Source: Pseudoduganella violacea (GTDB lineage Bacteria; Pseudomonadota; Gammaproteobacteria; Burkholderiales; Burkholderiaceae_D). From it: 64,000 bases of DNA. Of this stretch, positions 9,672 through 18,900 are shown one piece after another. Position 1 is the stretch's first letter. Every line of letters starts with the position of its first letter. The notes under the pieces were generated by a model. That model did no database searches. It was not told the DNA's origin and was given only the letters and a program-made list of their open reading frames with translations. The position numbers and the translations under genes were made by a program. Where the stretch lies: positions 1-64,000 of the forward strand of contig NZ_JACHXD010000002.1 of assembly GCF_014191875.1 (NCBI RefSeq), in the 5' to 3' direction.

Positions 9672-9720
9672 TCATCGCAACATCGTTGTTTACTTTTTGT
9701 GAATTAATTAAGGAAAACCC

Positions 9721-9984
9721 ATGAAAAAATCCCTGCTGATCGCCTCCCTGCTGGCTGTTGCCCTGGCTGCTTGCTCCAAAAAAGAAGAAGCCGCTCCTGC
9801 TGCTCCAGTAGCCGCTCCTGAAGCTTCGGCTCCAGCCGCTGCTCCAGCCGCTCCAGCTGCTGACGCTGCTGCTCCAGCCGCTGCTCCAGCCGCTGACGCT
9901 GCTGCTCCAGCTGCCGCTCCAGCCGCTGACGCTGCTGCTCCAGCCGCTTCCGCTGCCGCTTCGGCTGCTTCCGCTGCCAAGTAA
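9721..9984 (+). CDS. Small Ala/Pro-rich lipoprotein with tandem repeats
   Basis: 87 residues. The signal peptide ends in a lipobox (LAAC, Cys about residue 18), followed by SKKEE and then a low-complexity tail of about 60 residues made of APAADAA and AAP units with nearly identical DNA copies. Such tails are flexible, and the protein has no folded domain. It has its own promoter, a long leader with a palindrome and a strong terminator, so it is a monocistronic, probably well-expressed envelope protein. Repeat copy number is likely to vary between strains. Confidence 0.8.
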   Translation: MKKSLLIASLLAVALAACSKKEEAAPAAPVAAPEASAPAAAPAAPAADAAAPAAAPAADAAAPAAAPAADAAAPAASAAASAASAAK

Positions 9985-9998
9985 TTCGGCACGCAGGG

Positions 9999-10028
9999 AA
10001 AAAAACCGGCCTTTGGCCGGTTTTTTTT
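9999..10028. terminator. Rho-independent terminator
   Basis: CCGGCC-TTT-GGCCGG with an A-run before and eight T after. It serves the lipoprotein gene and probably, on the other strand, the end of the secretion locus. Confidence 0.9.
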
Positions 10029-10081
10029 CGTCTAGCGTTTGCCCCAGCTGCCCACTTCCCCTTTTCTTCCCCGCCCCGGTC

Positions 10082-12286
10082 TTACAGGCCGCCCTCCCGG
10101 CGCAGCAGCGCCAGCAGCGCGCGCCAGCCCCGGCCTAACAGGCTGTGCCGTTCTCCTTGCAAGCGCGCCACCCCGGCCATTTCACGCAGCGGCGCCGCCC
10201 CGCTCGCGCACTCGTCCAGGCGCACGCGGAACACGGCCGCCAGCGGCACCAGGCCGCGCTCGCGCGCCTCCACCGGGATCGGGCCGCCATGGGTCGATGC
10301 CAGCAGGGGCTGGTCGAGCAGGGGCAGATTCAGATCGTCGATGGCCCCCACCCGGCATTGCACGGCCCAGTGCTCGCCGCCATCGGCCACGAAGCGCGCC
10401 GGCGCGCCGGCTTGCAGCTCAGCCAGCTGGGCTTCGCCGACGAAGGCTTCGCCGCGCGCGCCCCGCGGCCCCAGCACGTCGAGCAGGTGTTCGCCTTCGG
10501 CGATCACGGTACCGGGCCGCAGCGCTTCGCTGACATCGGCCACGCGGCCGGCGAACGGGGCGCGCACGCGCAAGCGGGCCTGCTGCTGGCGCAGGCTGGC
10601 CACCTGTTCCTGCGCCGCCGCCCATTGCCGGCGCAAGACGGCGCCTTGCTGCTGCAGCTCGCTGTGGAAGGCTTGCTGGGCCGCCAGCCAGCCCAGCTGG
10701 CGCTCGCGCGCCTCGGCCTGGGCCAGCTGCATGTGCAGCAGGGGCGAGCGCAGGTGGGCCAGCACTTGCCCGGCCTGCACCAGTTGGCCCGGCCGCACCG
10801 CCACCGCCGCCACCTCGGCCGCGGCGGGCGCGTACAAGCCTTGCGACTGGCGCGCGCCGAGCACCGCGGGCGCGCCCACCTCGGCCTGCCAGGGCAGAAC
10901 CAGCCCGGCCACGAGCAGCCCCAGCAGCACGGCGCTGCGGCGGCTGGCGCGGCACCAGCGCAGTTCGGCGCGGCGCTGCCACCACAGCCCCAGCTCGCCC
11001 GCGATGGGGCGCACGATGAACCAGCCCAGCTCAACGAACAGCAGGAACAGGCCGAGCGCCTTGAAGAACAGGTGGTAGACCAACAGGGCGATCGACAGGA
11101 ACAGCACCAGCCGGTACAGCCAGGTGGCCCAGGCGAACACGATCAGCTTGCGCCGCGTCGCAGCCGGGAAGTGCTCCGGCGCGGGATCGTCCAGGCCCAG
11201 CAGCCACTGGCGCAGCCGCCACAGGGCCTGGGCGAAGGCGCGCTGGTGCAGATTGGGCAAGCCCACATAGTCGGCCAGCAGGAAGTAGCCGTCGAAGCGC
11301 ATGAAGGGGCTGGCGTTCACGGCCAGCGTCGCCAGCCAGGTGGTGGAGGCGAGCAGGAAGGCGCCGGCGCGCAGCGGCCCGTCCGGCAGCACGCACCACA
11401 GCAGGGTGGCGGCCACGGCCAGCAAGAGCTCGGCCAGCATGCCGGCGCCGCCGATCAAGAGGCGCTGGCGGCGCGAGCGCAGCTTCCACGCCTCATTGGT
11501 GTCGGTGTAGAGCACCGGCATCATAACCAGGAAGGCCACGCCCATGGCCGGCACGCGGCAGCCGAAGCGGCGCGCCGTCAACGCGTGGCCCAGTTCGTGC
11601 AAGACCTTGGCCAGGCTCAGGGCCGCGCCGATGCCGAGCGCCGCCGTCCAGCCGCCATAGCCGGAAAAAGTGTGGGTGAACTCGTCCCAGCGCCGCGCCA
11701 GCAAGCCCAGGGCCAGCAGCAGCGCCCCGCCCGCCGCCCACCAGAAGCGCGGATGGAACAGCCAGGCGCAATAGGGCAGCAGGCGCAGCAGGAGCGCCTC
11801 GGGCCGCAGCAGCGGGACGCGGAAGAACAGGTAGTTTTTCAGCAGCCACATGGCGCGGCTCGGGCGGCTGGCCTGGCGCGCCTGCCACAGGCGCGCGCTC
11901 TGCTCGGCCGTGGCCGCCACCAGCAGCTGGTGGCGGGACAGGAAGGCCAGCATGGCCGCCACCTCGTCACGCCCCAGCTGCAAGGTGGTTTCGGCGCGCA
12001 GGGCCGCCAGCAGGCGCTCGGCGCTGCCCAGCTGCCAGCGCTGCAGGATCTCAAAACTGGCCCAGCCCAGTTGGTAAAAGCGGTTGCTGCTGGGGTCGTG
12101 CAAGGTCCAGCTGGGCGCGCCGTCGGCCTGCACCGGCCCCGCGTGCAGGCTCAGCTCCTGGCGCAGCGGCGGCAGCGCGTAGTCGGCCGCTCCCGGCCCC
12201 GTACCGGCCGGCGCGCCGGCCGCCGCCGCGTCCGCACCGGCGCCCCCGCGCCCGCCCTGCCCGTCCGCCCGGCGCATGCCTACCAT
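10082..12286 (-). CDS. M50 metalloprotease fused to an HlyD-type adaptor
   Basis: 734 residues from ATG 12286, which overlaps the stop of the previous gene; ATG 12277 and GTG 12295 are alternatives. N-terminal part (about residues 60-125) resembles a PqqD-like winged helix. Then a multi-helix membrane region follows with zinc motif HELGH near residue 230 and a NASPFMRFDGY segment near 325, the Asn-Pro and Asp-Gly signature of site-2-type M50 proteases. After the last membrane helix (about 455-475) comes a periplasmic HlyD-like unit: lipoyl half-motifs around LYAPAAAEVAAVAVRPGQ, a coiled coil rich in Gln/Arg, and RVRAPFAGRVADVSE. It is last of five same-strand genes. Role inferred: an export adaptor that also cuts or senses the substrate. 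Confidence 0.85.
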   Translation of the reverse strand: MVGMRRADGQGGRGGAGADAAAAGAPAGTGPGAADYALPPLRQELSLHAGPVQADGAPSWTLHDPSSNRFYQLGWASFEILQRWQLGSAERLLAALRAETTLQLGRDEVAAMLAFLSRHQLLVAATAEQSARLWQARQASRPSRAMWLLKNYLFFRVPLLRPEALLLRLLPYCAWLFHPRFWWAAGGALLLALGLLARRWDEFTHTFSGYGGWTAALGIGAALSLAKVLHELGHALTARRFGCRVPAMGVAFLVMMPVLYTDTNEAWKLRSRRQRLLIGGAGMLAELLLAVAATLLWCVLPDGPLRAGAFLLASTTWLATLAVNASPFMRFDGYFLLADYVGLPNLHQRAFAQALWRLRQWLLGLDDPAPEHFPAATRRKLIVFAWATWLYRLVLFLSIALLVYHLFFKALGLFLLFVELGWFIVRPIAGELGLWWQRRAELRWCRASRRSAVLLGLLVAGLVLPWQAEVGAPAVLGARQSQGLYAPAAAEVAAVAVRPGQLVQAGQVLAHLRSPLLHMQLAQAEARERQLGWLAAQQAFHSELQQQGAVLRRQWAAAQEQVASLRQQQARLRVRAPFAGRVADVSEALRPGTVIAEGEHLLDVLGPRGARGEAFVGEAQLAELQAGAPARFVADGGEHWAVQCRVGAIDDLNLPLLDQPLLASTHGGPIPVEARERGLVPLAAVFRVRLDECASGAAPLREMAGVARLQGERHSLLGRGWRALLALLRREGGL

Positions 12287-13599
12287 CCCAGCCACTGGCG
12301 CGCCGCCGTCAGCGGCCGGCGCAGCACGTAATAGGCCAGCGGCACCCAGCCGCCATACACCTTGGCCGTGCCCATCTGCCCCAGGCGCGGCGCGCCGCCG
12401 TCGGTGAAGCGGGCCTGGATGCGGTAGGCCAGCAGGCCGCCTTCGGCCGCCTCGGCCTTGTAGGCCACGCGCAGCACTTCGGCCGCATGCGAGGCGGTCG
12501 GCGCGCCGTTCGGATACAGCACGATGCGCGCGCCGGGCGCCACGTCCATCGCCTCGGCTGCCGGCAGCCAGGCCGCCAGTTCGACCTGGGCCGGGTCGGC
12601 CAGGGTCATCACCTTCTCGCCCACCACCACGGCCTTGCCCTGCCAGTCGCTGCGGTCGGAAAACACCACCACGCCGGCCTGGGGCGCCGTCACCTGCAGG
12701 CGCTGCAATTCGCGCCCGCTGTAATCGGCGGCAATGCTTTTCTCTTCCAGCCGGGCGCGTTCCTGGGCCATGGCCAGCTTGCCCTTGTCGTCGGTGACGG
12801 CGAGCTGGGCGCTGACGCGGTAGCTTTCCTGGGCCGCCTCGCGCTCGCGGCTGGCCAGCGCATACTGGCCCGCGAGCGCGGTGGCGTCGAGGGAAAACAG
12901 GGGCGCGCCGCGGGCCACGCGCTGGTTGGGTTGCACGGCGATGCTGGCGATCACGCCCGACAGCGGGGCGCGCAGCAGGAAGGGATCGCGCGCCACCACC
13001 TCGCCGCGCGCCAGCACGCTCAGGCGTACCGGCACGCAGGCCGCCAGCAGCAGGGCCAGCAAGAGCCGGCGCTGGCGCGGCCCCGGCTTGAGCCAGGCCC
13101 AGGCCAGCTCGCGCAGATTGCGGCGCGGCGCGAACAGGGCCAAGGCGTGGCCGTAGCAGTGCGCCAATTCCTGCGCCAGTTTCCGTTCATAGGCGGTCCA
13201 GGCCTCGGCGCGCGCCAGCAGCAGCGCGCCCTGCCCGCCCAGGCGCAGCCACAGCACCTCGGCCGGCAGCCAGGAGGCCCAGTCGGCCGCCAGCGCCGGC
13301 GGCAAGTCCGCGGCCTGGAGCGGCCGGCAGTCCGGCCCCGGCTGCGCCGCCAGATGGCGGAACAGCGCGGCCAGCCACTGCACATAGGGCGCCGTGGGGT
13401 CCAGCTCCGACAGGCCGGACAGCGCGCCCACCTGGCGCCGCGTGCCTTCGCGCCACAGCGCGGCCTGGCGGTAGGCCAGCAGCTGCTGGCTCTCATTGAC
13501 GATCACGAAGCCCAGCTCGGCGGCATCGCCGGCGGCGCGGGCGCGGTGCATCAGGGCGACCAGGGCGGCCAGGTCGCGGCGGGCGTCGGCGGCACTCAT
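12280..13599 (-). CDS. HlyD-type membrane fusion protein with an N-terminal GAF-like domain
   Basis: 439 residues. The first roughly 165 residues look like a cytoplasmic GAF-type sensory domain (VIVNESQQLLAYRQAALW at the start, LLLARAEAWTAYERKL near the end). One transmembrane helix follows (about 175-195), then a periplasmic adaptor: LRAPLSGVIASIAVQPNQRV, a helical hairpin, LQVTAPQAGVVVFSDRSDW and a beta-barrel end. It lies 9 bases after the lipoprotein adaptor gene and overlaps the M50 gene by 7 bases, so the genes are translationally coupled. A sensory domain fused to an adaptor is unusual for type I secretion. The GAF call is by pattern only. Confidence 0.8.
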   Translation of the reverse strand: MSAADARRDLAALVALMHRARAAGDAAELGFVIVNESQQLLAYRQAALWREGTRRQVGALSGLSELDPTAPYVQWLAALFRHLAAQPGPDCRPLQAADLPPALAADWASWLPAEVLWLRLGGQGALLLARAEAWTAYERKLAQELAHCYGHALALFAPRRNLRELAWAWLKPGPRQRRLLLALLLAACVPVRLSVLARGEVVARDPFLLRAPLSGVIASIAVQPNQRVARGAPLFSLDATALAGQYALASREREAAQESYRVSAQLAVTDDKGKLAMAQERARLEEKSIAADYSGRELQRLQVTAPQAGVVVFSDRSDWQGKAVVVGEKVMTLADPAQVELAAWLPAAEAMDVAPGARIVLYPNGAPTASHAAEVLRVAYKAEAAEGGLLAYRIQARFTDGGAPRLGQMGTAKVYGGWVPLAYYVLRRPLTAARQWLGW

Positions 13600-13608
13600 C
13601 GCGCCGCC

Positions 13609-14382
13609 CTATTTGAAGCTGGCCCAGCCGCTCATGCCCGGCAACAGCGTGGCGGCGGCGCCCTCAATCACGCCGACCGCCGGAATCGACTGGCTGACCG
13701 GGTCGATCTGGGCGCCCAGGCGCGCGATCCGGGCCGGGAAGCTCGTGCCCAGCTCATCGACGGCCACCGTGAAGCGGCTGCCCGGCTTCATGCTGCCCAG
13801 CCATTTGGACGGCAGGAGCATGCGCAATTCCAGCGGCCCGGCATCGACGATGTCGAGCACGGGATTGCCGGGACTGACGTACTGGTGCACGGCCGCCGCA
13901 CGCCGCGCCACCCGTCCCGCGAAGGGGGCGGCGATACTGCACTTGGCCACCACGCTCTGCATATAGTTGGCCTCGGCCGCCGCCTCCTTGGCGCGGCCCT
14001 GGGCCTGGGCCACTTCCAGGCTGCCGGCCGCATTGAGCTTGGCCAGCTGGGCATTGACCTCGGCCAGGCGGTTGGCCGCCTCCAGCGCGGCCTGGGCCTT
14101 GTGCAGCTGGGCGCGGTAAGTGCCGCAATCGAATTCGACCAGGGTCTGGCCGCGCTTGAAGCTGCCGCCCTCGGCCACCGGCAGCGCGGCGATGCGCGCC
14201 GCCACCTCGCCCGACAAGGTCACGGCCTGGCGCGCCATCAGTTGCACGCGCACGCGGCCATCGCCAGCGGGCACGGCACTGGCGGCCACGGGCGCGGGCG
14301 GCACCGGCGCGGCGGCGGGAACGGCGGCCGGGGCCACGCCGGCCAGACAGGAAGCCAGCACCATCACGACCGCGGGCTTCAC
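13609..14382 (-). CDS. Periplasmic adaptor (HlyD/RND type), probable lipoprotein
   Basis: 257 residues from the GTG at 14382, which overlaps the TolC-gene stop in a GTGA. The longer frame to 14427 lacks a better start. The N-terminus is hydrophobic with a lipobox-like VLASC, then a Pro/Ala linker. Lipoyl/barrel-sandwich parts are visible as RIAALPVAEGGSFKRGQTL and CSIAAPFAGRVARRAAAV, separated by a short coiled coil; a beta-barrel domain ends the protein. It probably bridges the inner membrane components and the TolC-like channel. Confidence 0.85.
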   Translation of the reverse strand: MKPAVVMVLASCLAGVAPAAVPAAAPVPPAPVAASAVPAGDGRVRVQLMARQAVTLSGEVAARIAALPVAEGGSFKRGQTLVEFDCGTYRAQLHKAQAALEAANRLAEVNAQLAKLNAAGSLEVAQAQGRAKEAAAEANYMQSVVAKCSIAAPFAGRVARRAAAVHQYVSPGNPVLDIVDAGPLELRMLLPSKWLGSMKPGSRFTVAVDELGTSFPARIARLGAQIDPVSQSIPAVGVIEGAAATLLPGMSGWASFK

Positions 14383-15950
14383 TGCTTGTCCTCCACCGCC
14401 TTGGCCGCGGCCACCTTGGCCTGCCATTGCGTTTCGGCGCCGGCGAAGGCGGCCGTCAATGCCGGCAGCTCGTGGCTGGCGGCGCTGTCGGGCAGCGGGT
14501 CGATGCCCAGGCTGGCGCCCAGTTGGCCATAGGCGTTCTGCACGTCGCCATAGCTCTGGTACAGGCGCAGCGAAGAGAACACGGCATTGGCGTCGGCCAG
14601 GATGGCCGGCAGGCGGCCCTGGGCGCCGCTGGCGCTGGCGTTGCGGTTCTGCTCGAAGATGCCCTGCTCCACTTCGCTCAATTCCCGCTCGAGCGCGAAC
14701 TGGCGGCTGCGGCCCTGCAGGTCGAGGTAAGCCACGTGCACCTGGGTCAGCACCGCCATGCTCACGGCCAGGCGCTGGGCCTTGGCCAGGTCGAGCTGGG
14801 CCTGGGCCGAACCCTTGATGCTGGCGGCGTTGAACAGGTTGAGCAGGTTCCAGCTCACGCGCAGGCCGGCGTCGCTCCAGGAATGGTTGACCAGAAATTT
14901 ATTGCTGTCGTAGCGCTGGCCCACGCTGAACTCCAGGCCCGGCAGCAGCTTGGCCACGGCCTTGCGCGTTTCCAGCGCGCCGATGCGTTCCAGATAGCGC
15001 GCCTCGCCCAGTTCCGGACGGTTGAGCAGGGCCATCTCTTCCATGCGCTCCAGGTTCAGGCCCAGGGTGGGCACCGGCATGCCGGCTGGTACCGCTACCT
15101 GGAAGTCCTGGCCGGCGGGCAGGTTCATCAGGGCGGCCAAGCGCGGCTTGGCCTGGGCCAGGTTGTTGCGGATGATGCCCATCTGGCGGATCACGTCCAG
15201 CAGTTGGCGGCGGTAGGTCAGCGCCTCGAGCGGCGAGCGCAGCTTTTGCTGCTCGACCTGGCGCGCGTCGGCCAGCCCCGCCTCGGCCTCCTGCAGCAGG
15301 GCATCGATGCGCCCTTGCAGCTGCTGGGCGCCGACGGCTTGCCACCACACTTCGCGCACCTGCTGCATCAGCTGCTGGGCCACCTTGCGCTGGCGCTGCT
15401 GCAGGATCAGCACGCGGTCGGATTGCTGCTGGGCGTTGTAATAGCTGACGCCGAAATCGAGCACGTTCCAGCTCAGGCTCAGGTCGGCCGTGTGCGCCTG
15501 CTTCTCGGTCGAGACCGACGGTACCAGGGACTGGGTGCCGGTGGCCGCGTTCTGCGAGGACGAGGCCAGGTCGCGGCTGCGCGCCGTGAAGCCGGCGCCG
15601 GCGGCCAGCTTGGGCAGCATGTCCAGGCGCGACAGGTCGAGCTGGCGCTGGGCCAGGGCCTCTTCCATCAGCTTGACGCGGAAGTCGAGGTTGTACTTGA
15701 GGGCGCGCGCCATCGCTTCCTGCAGGCTGACCGGGCCGGCCAGCGCCGCCTGGCCGCCGACCATGGCCTGGCGGTCGGCGCCCAGGGTGGCCTGGCGCTC
15801 GGCCTCGGTGAGCGGCGCCGGGGTGACGGCGCAGCCGCTCAGCGCGAGGGCGGCGGCGAGGGCGGTCCAACGGTAGCGGCCGGCGGCCGGGGCTTGCGGT
15901 TTCTGATTGTTCATGCGGGTGTTCCGGATTTTCATCTGTTCGTTAGTCAT
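14379..15950 (-). CDS. TolC-family outer membrane efflux/secretion protein (lipoprotein)
   Basis: 523 residues, normal for TolC/OprM proteins. Start at ATG 15950, 7 bases after the giant gene's stop, behind GAGG. A lipobox (LALSGC) around residues 30-35 indicates outer membrane lipidation as in OprM/NodT proteins. Two repeats of long alpha-helical segments follow (VSLQEAMARALKYNLDFR at the start of the first; LNRPELGEARYLERIGALE at the second), with beta-strand segments such as LSLSWNVLDFGVSYYNAQQ. It forms the outer membrane duct. Its place directly after the giant gene suggests it is dedicated to that protein. Confidence 0.93.
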   Translation of the reverse strand: MTNEQMKIRNTRMNNQKPQAPAAGRYRWTALAAALALSGCAVTPAPLTEAERQATLGADRQAMVGGQAALAGPVSLQEAMARALKYNLDFRVKLMEEALAQRQLDLSRLDMLPKLAAGAGFTARSRDLASSSQNAATGTQSLVPSVSTEKQAHTADLSLSWNVLDFGVSYYNAQQQSDRVLILQQRQRKVAQQLMQQVREVWWQAVGAQQLQGRIDALLQEAEAGLADARQVEQQKLRSPLEALTYRRQLLDVIRQMGIIRNNLAQAKPRLAALMNLPAGQDFQVAVPAGMPVPTLGLNLERMEEMALLNRPELGEARYLERIGALETRKAVAKLLPGLEFSVGQRYDSNKFLVNHSWSDAGLRVSWNLLNLFNAASIKGSAQAQLDLAKAQRLAVSMAVLTQVHVAYLDLQGRSRQFALERELSEVEQGIFEQNRNASASGAQGRLPAILADANAVFSSLRLYQSYGDVQNAYGQLGASLGIDPLPDSAASHELPALTAAFAGAETQWQAKVAAAKAVEDKQ

Positions 15951-15957
15951 GCTTGCC

Positions 15958-18900
15958 TCATACCGCCTCGTCCGCGGCCAGCCAGGCGGCCAGCTGTTGG
16001 TCGAAAGCGTCCTTGCCGTACTGGCGCAGCTGCTCGTTGAGCGCGGCCTTGGCCGGCACCGCCTTGCCCTCCTGCGGCCCGTGGGCCTCCTTGCCGGGCG
16101 CCGGCTTGCCGCCGTCGGCCTTCGCCTCCACCGCACCGCCGCTGCGCAATTGCAGACGGGTGACGTGCTCGTGCCCGGCCTCGTCCTGGACCCGCACTTC
16201 CAGCAGCAAGTCCTCTTCCCAGCCGGGCGGGAAAGTGCCAAGGAAGCGGCCGGTCTTGGCATCGAAGCGTATCCAGAGCGGCAAAGGACGGCCATCGCCG
16301 AGCTGGACGTGGATGGTCGGCGCCAGCTCGGCGCTGCGCGCGCCGAGCGTGCCGGCCGGTAGGCGGATCTCGAAAGCCTGGCCGGGCGCCAGCGTGCGCG
16401 TCCCCAGGTCCTGGACCTCGCGCGCCACCAAGCCGCGCGTACCGCCGGCAAAACGGTCGCCGCCCCAGGCCGGGCGCGGCGACAGCGTGGGCAGCCGGCC
16501 CATCTCGGCCAGCGCCGGCTCCAGAACCAAGGCTGGCTTACCGCTCACGATGACTGGCACGGCAGGCGCCAGCGGCGCTATCGTCTGGGCTGGACCGCCA
16601 GTCTCCCCTGGCGGCGGCCTGCCAGCGCCGGGCCGGGTCTCGGTCAGCGGTGCTTGCGGCTCCGGCCGCACTGGCGCCGACAACTGGTAGGCGGTGCCGC
16701 CTCCTCCCTGGGCCAGCGCATTGCCGGCCAGGTCGCTGGCCCCGCCCGCGCGCAGCGTCAGGGCCACGCTGCCTTCGCCGCTGGCGCTGAGCTGGACGAT
16801 ATAGCGCCCTTCCCCGCTGGGGGTGATGGACGCGATGCCGGCCTGGGCCTGGCCGCCGAGCAGCAGGCCGAAGGCGTCGGCCGCCAGCGCCACCGCCTCC
16901 GAGAATTGCACCTCATAGCGCAGCAGGCCGGCGCTGGTGGCCGTGGCGTCGAGCGGCGTGATGGCCAGCAGGCGCGGCGCGCCGGTATCGATGGTCAGCA
17001 ACAGCGGCGCCGAAGCCGCGCTGACCGCGCCCGCCGCGTTCGCCGCCACCGCCGTGACGCGATGCGCGCCCTCGGCCAGGGCCGCACCGGGACGGAAGCG
17101 CCAAGCGCCCTGGGCGTCGGCCACCACGCTGCCGAGCGCCACGCCATCGATGCTGACGGTGACGCGGCTGCCGGCGGCCGCCGTGCCGACGATGGCCGGC
17201 TGGCGCTCGCGGGTGATGCCATCGCTGGCGCTGCCGCCCGTGTCCGCGCCGGCGGCCAGGGCCAGACCGGCCGGGATGGCGGGCGGCGCGCTATCGACGC
17301 TCCAGCCGCGCGCCGCCGAGCCGGCGCCGCTGTTGCCCGCCGCATCCGTGGCCACGGCGCGCACCGTGTGCGCGCCCTCGCCCAGCAGGCCGGAGGGACG
17401 GTAGCTCCAGCGCCCGCCGGCGTCGGCCTGGACCGTGCCGGCCAGGGCATGGTCGACGTAGATGGCGACCATGCTGTTGGCCTCGGCGCTGCCGCTGAAT
17501 TCCGGCTGGGCCGGATTGGCGCCCAGGCCGGCGATGGCCGGCGCGCCCGGCGCGGCGGTATCGATGGTCAGCGCCAGCGCCGCCGACGGCGCGCTCTTGC
17601 CGCCCGCATTCTCGGCCACGGCGGCAATGCTGTGCGCGCCGTCGGCCAGGGCGCTGCCCAGGGTGTAGCGCCAGGCGCCATTGGCGTCCGCGCGCACCGA
17701 GCCGGCCGCCGCGCCGTCCACCAGCACGGTGACGGTGCTGCCCGCCTGCGCCGTGCCGCTGAGGGTGGGCCGGTTCTGGCTGGTCAAGCCGTCGCTGGCG
17801 CTGCTGCCCGTGTCCGAGCCGGGCGCCAGGTCCAGGGCCGGCGGCGGCGCCGGCGGCGGCGGCACGCGGGTATCGACCGTGAATTTCAGTTCGGCCGTGG
17901 CCGCGCTGGCATTGCCGGCCGGGTCGGTCGCCACGGCGCGCACGCTGTGCGCGCCGTCGGCCAGGGCGCTGCCGCCCTGCCAGGCCCAGGCGCCGGCGCC
18001 ATCGGCCTGCACCTTGCCCACCACCACCCCGTCGATCTGGATGCTCACGCTGCTGCCCGCCTCGGCCTTGCCGCTGAGGGCGGGGCGCGCAGCCGTGCCG
18101 CTGGTGAGCTTGAGGTCGGCCGGGCTGGCCGGGGCCATGGTGTCGATCACCAGGGCCAGGGCGCTGGACACCGGGCTGTCGCTCCCGCCGCTGCGGGCCT
18201 TGACGGTGACGCTATGGCTGCCGTCGAGCAGATCGGCCGGGAAGGCATAGGCCCAGGCGCCGCTGCCGTCGGCCGTGGCGGTGCCGTTCAGCACCCCATC
18301 GACATACACGGACACGGTGGCGCTGGCCAGGGCGCTGCCCGTCAGGATCGGCCGCGCATTGGCGGTCACGCCATCGCTGGCGCTGGCGCCGGTGTCGCTG
18401 CCCGCCGCCAGGCCGCCGATCTGCGGCGTGGGCAGGTTCAGCGCCACCGCGCGCGTCACCACCTGGCTGGTGCGGCCGCCGTCATTGATGCTGAAGGCCA
18501 CGGTGCGCGTGGCCATGTGCGGCGTCGCGGCACTGTCGAAGTATTTGACGGCGCGCAAGGCCGCCTGCCACTGCGCCAGGCTGGCGCTGGCCCCGCTCGA
18601 GGTCAGGGTCAGCTCGCCGCCGCCGGCGTGGTAGCTGGCCGTGATGTTGCCGTACAGCGTGGCGTTGGTATTGCTGAAGGACAGCGTATCCTCGCCCGCC
18701 CGGAAATTGCCGGTGATGGCCACCTTGGCGCTGGCCAGGGTGGCGCTGTCGCGGTCCAAAACTTGCAAACCGCTATCAACCACCACCGGCGCGGCCGCCG
18801 CGCCGACCACGAAGCTGGCCTGGCCGCCGCTGGCACCCAGCACGGGGGTGTAATCGGGCAGCGCCAGGGTGACGCTGCGCGTGGCCTCGGCGCTGGTCTT

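Noticed and set aside
10145-12331. A 728-residue plus-strand frame across the M50-HlyD gene
   Set aside because: Antisense shadow; the minus-strand frame has the protease and adaptor motifs.
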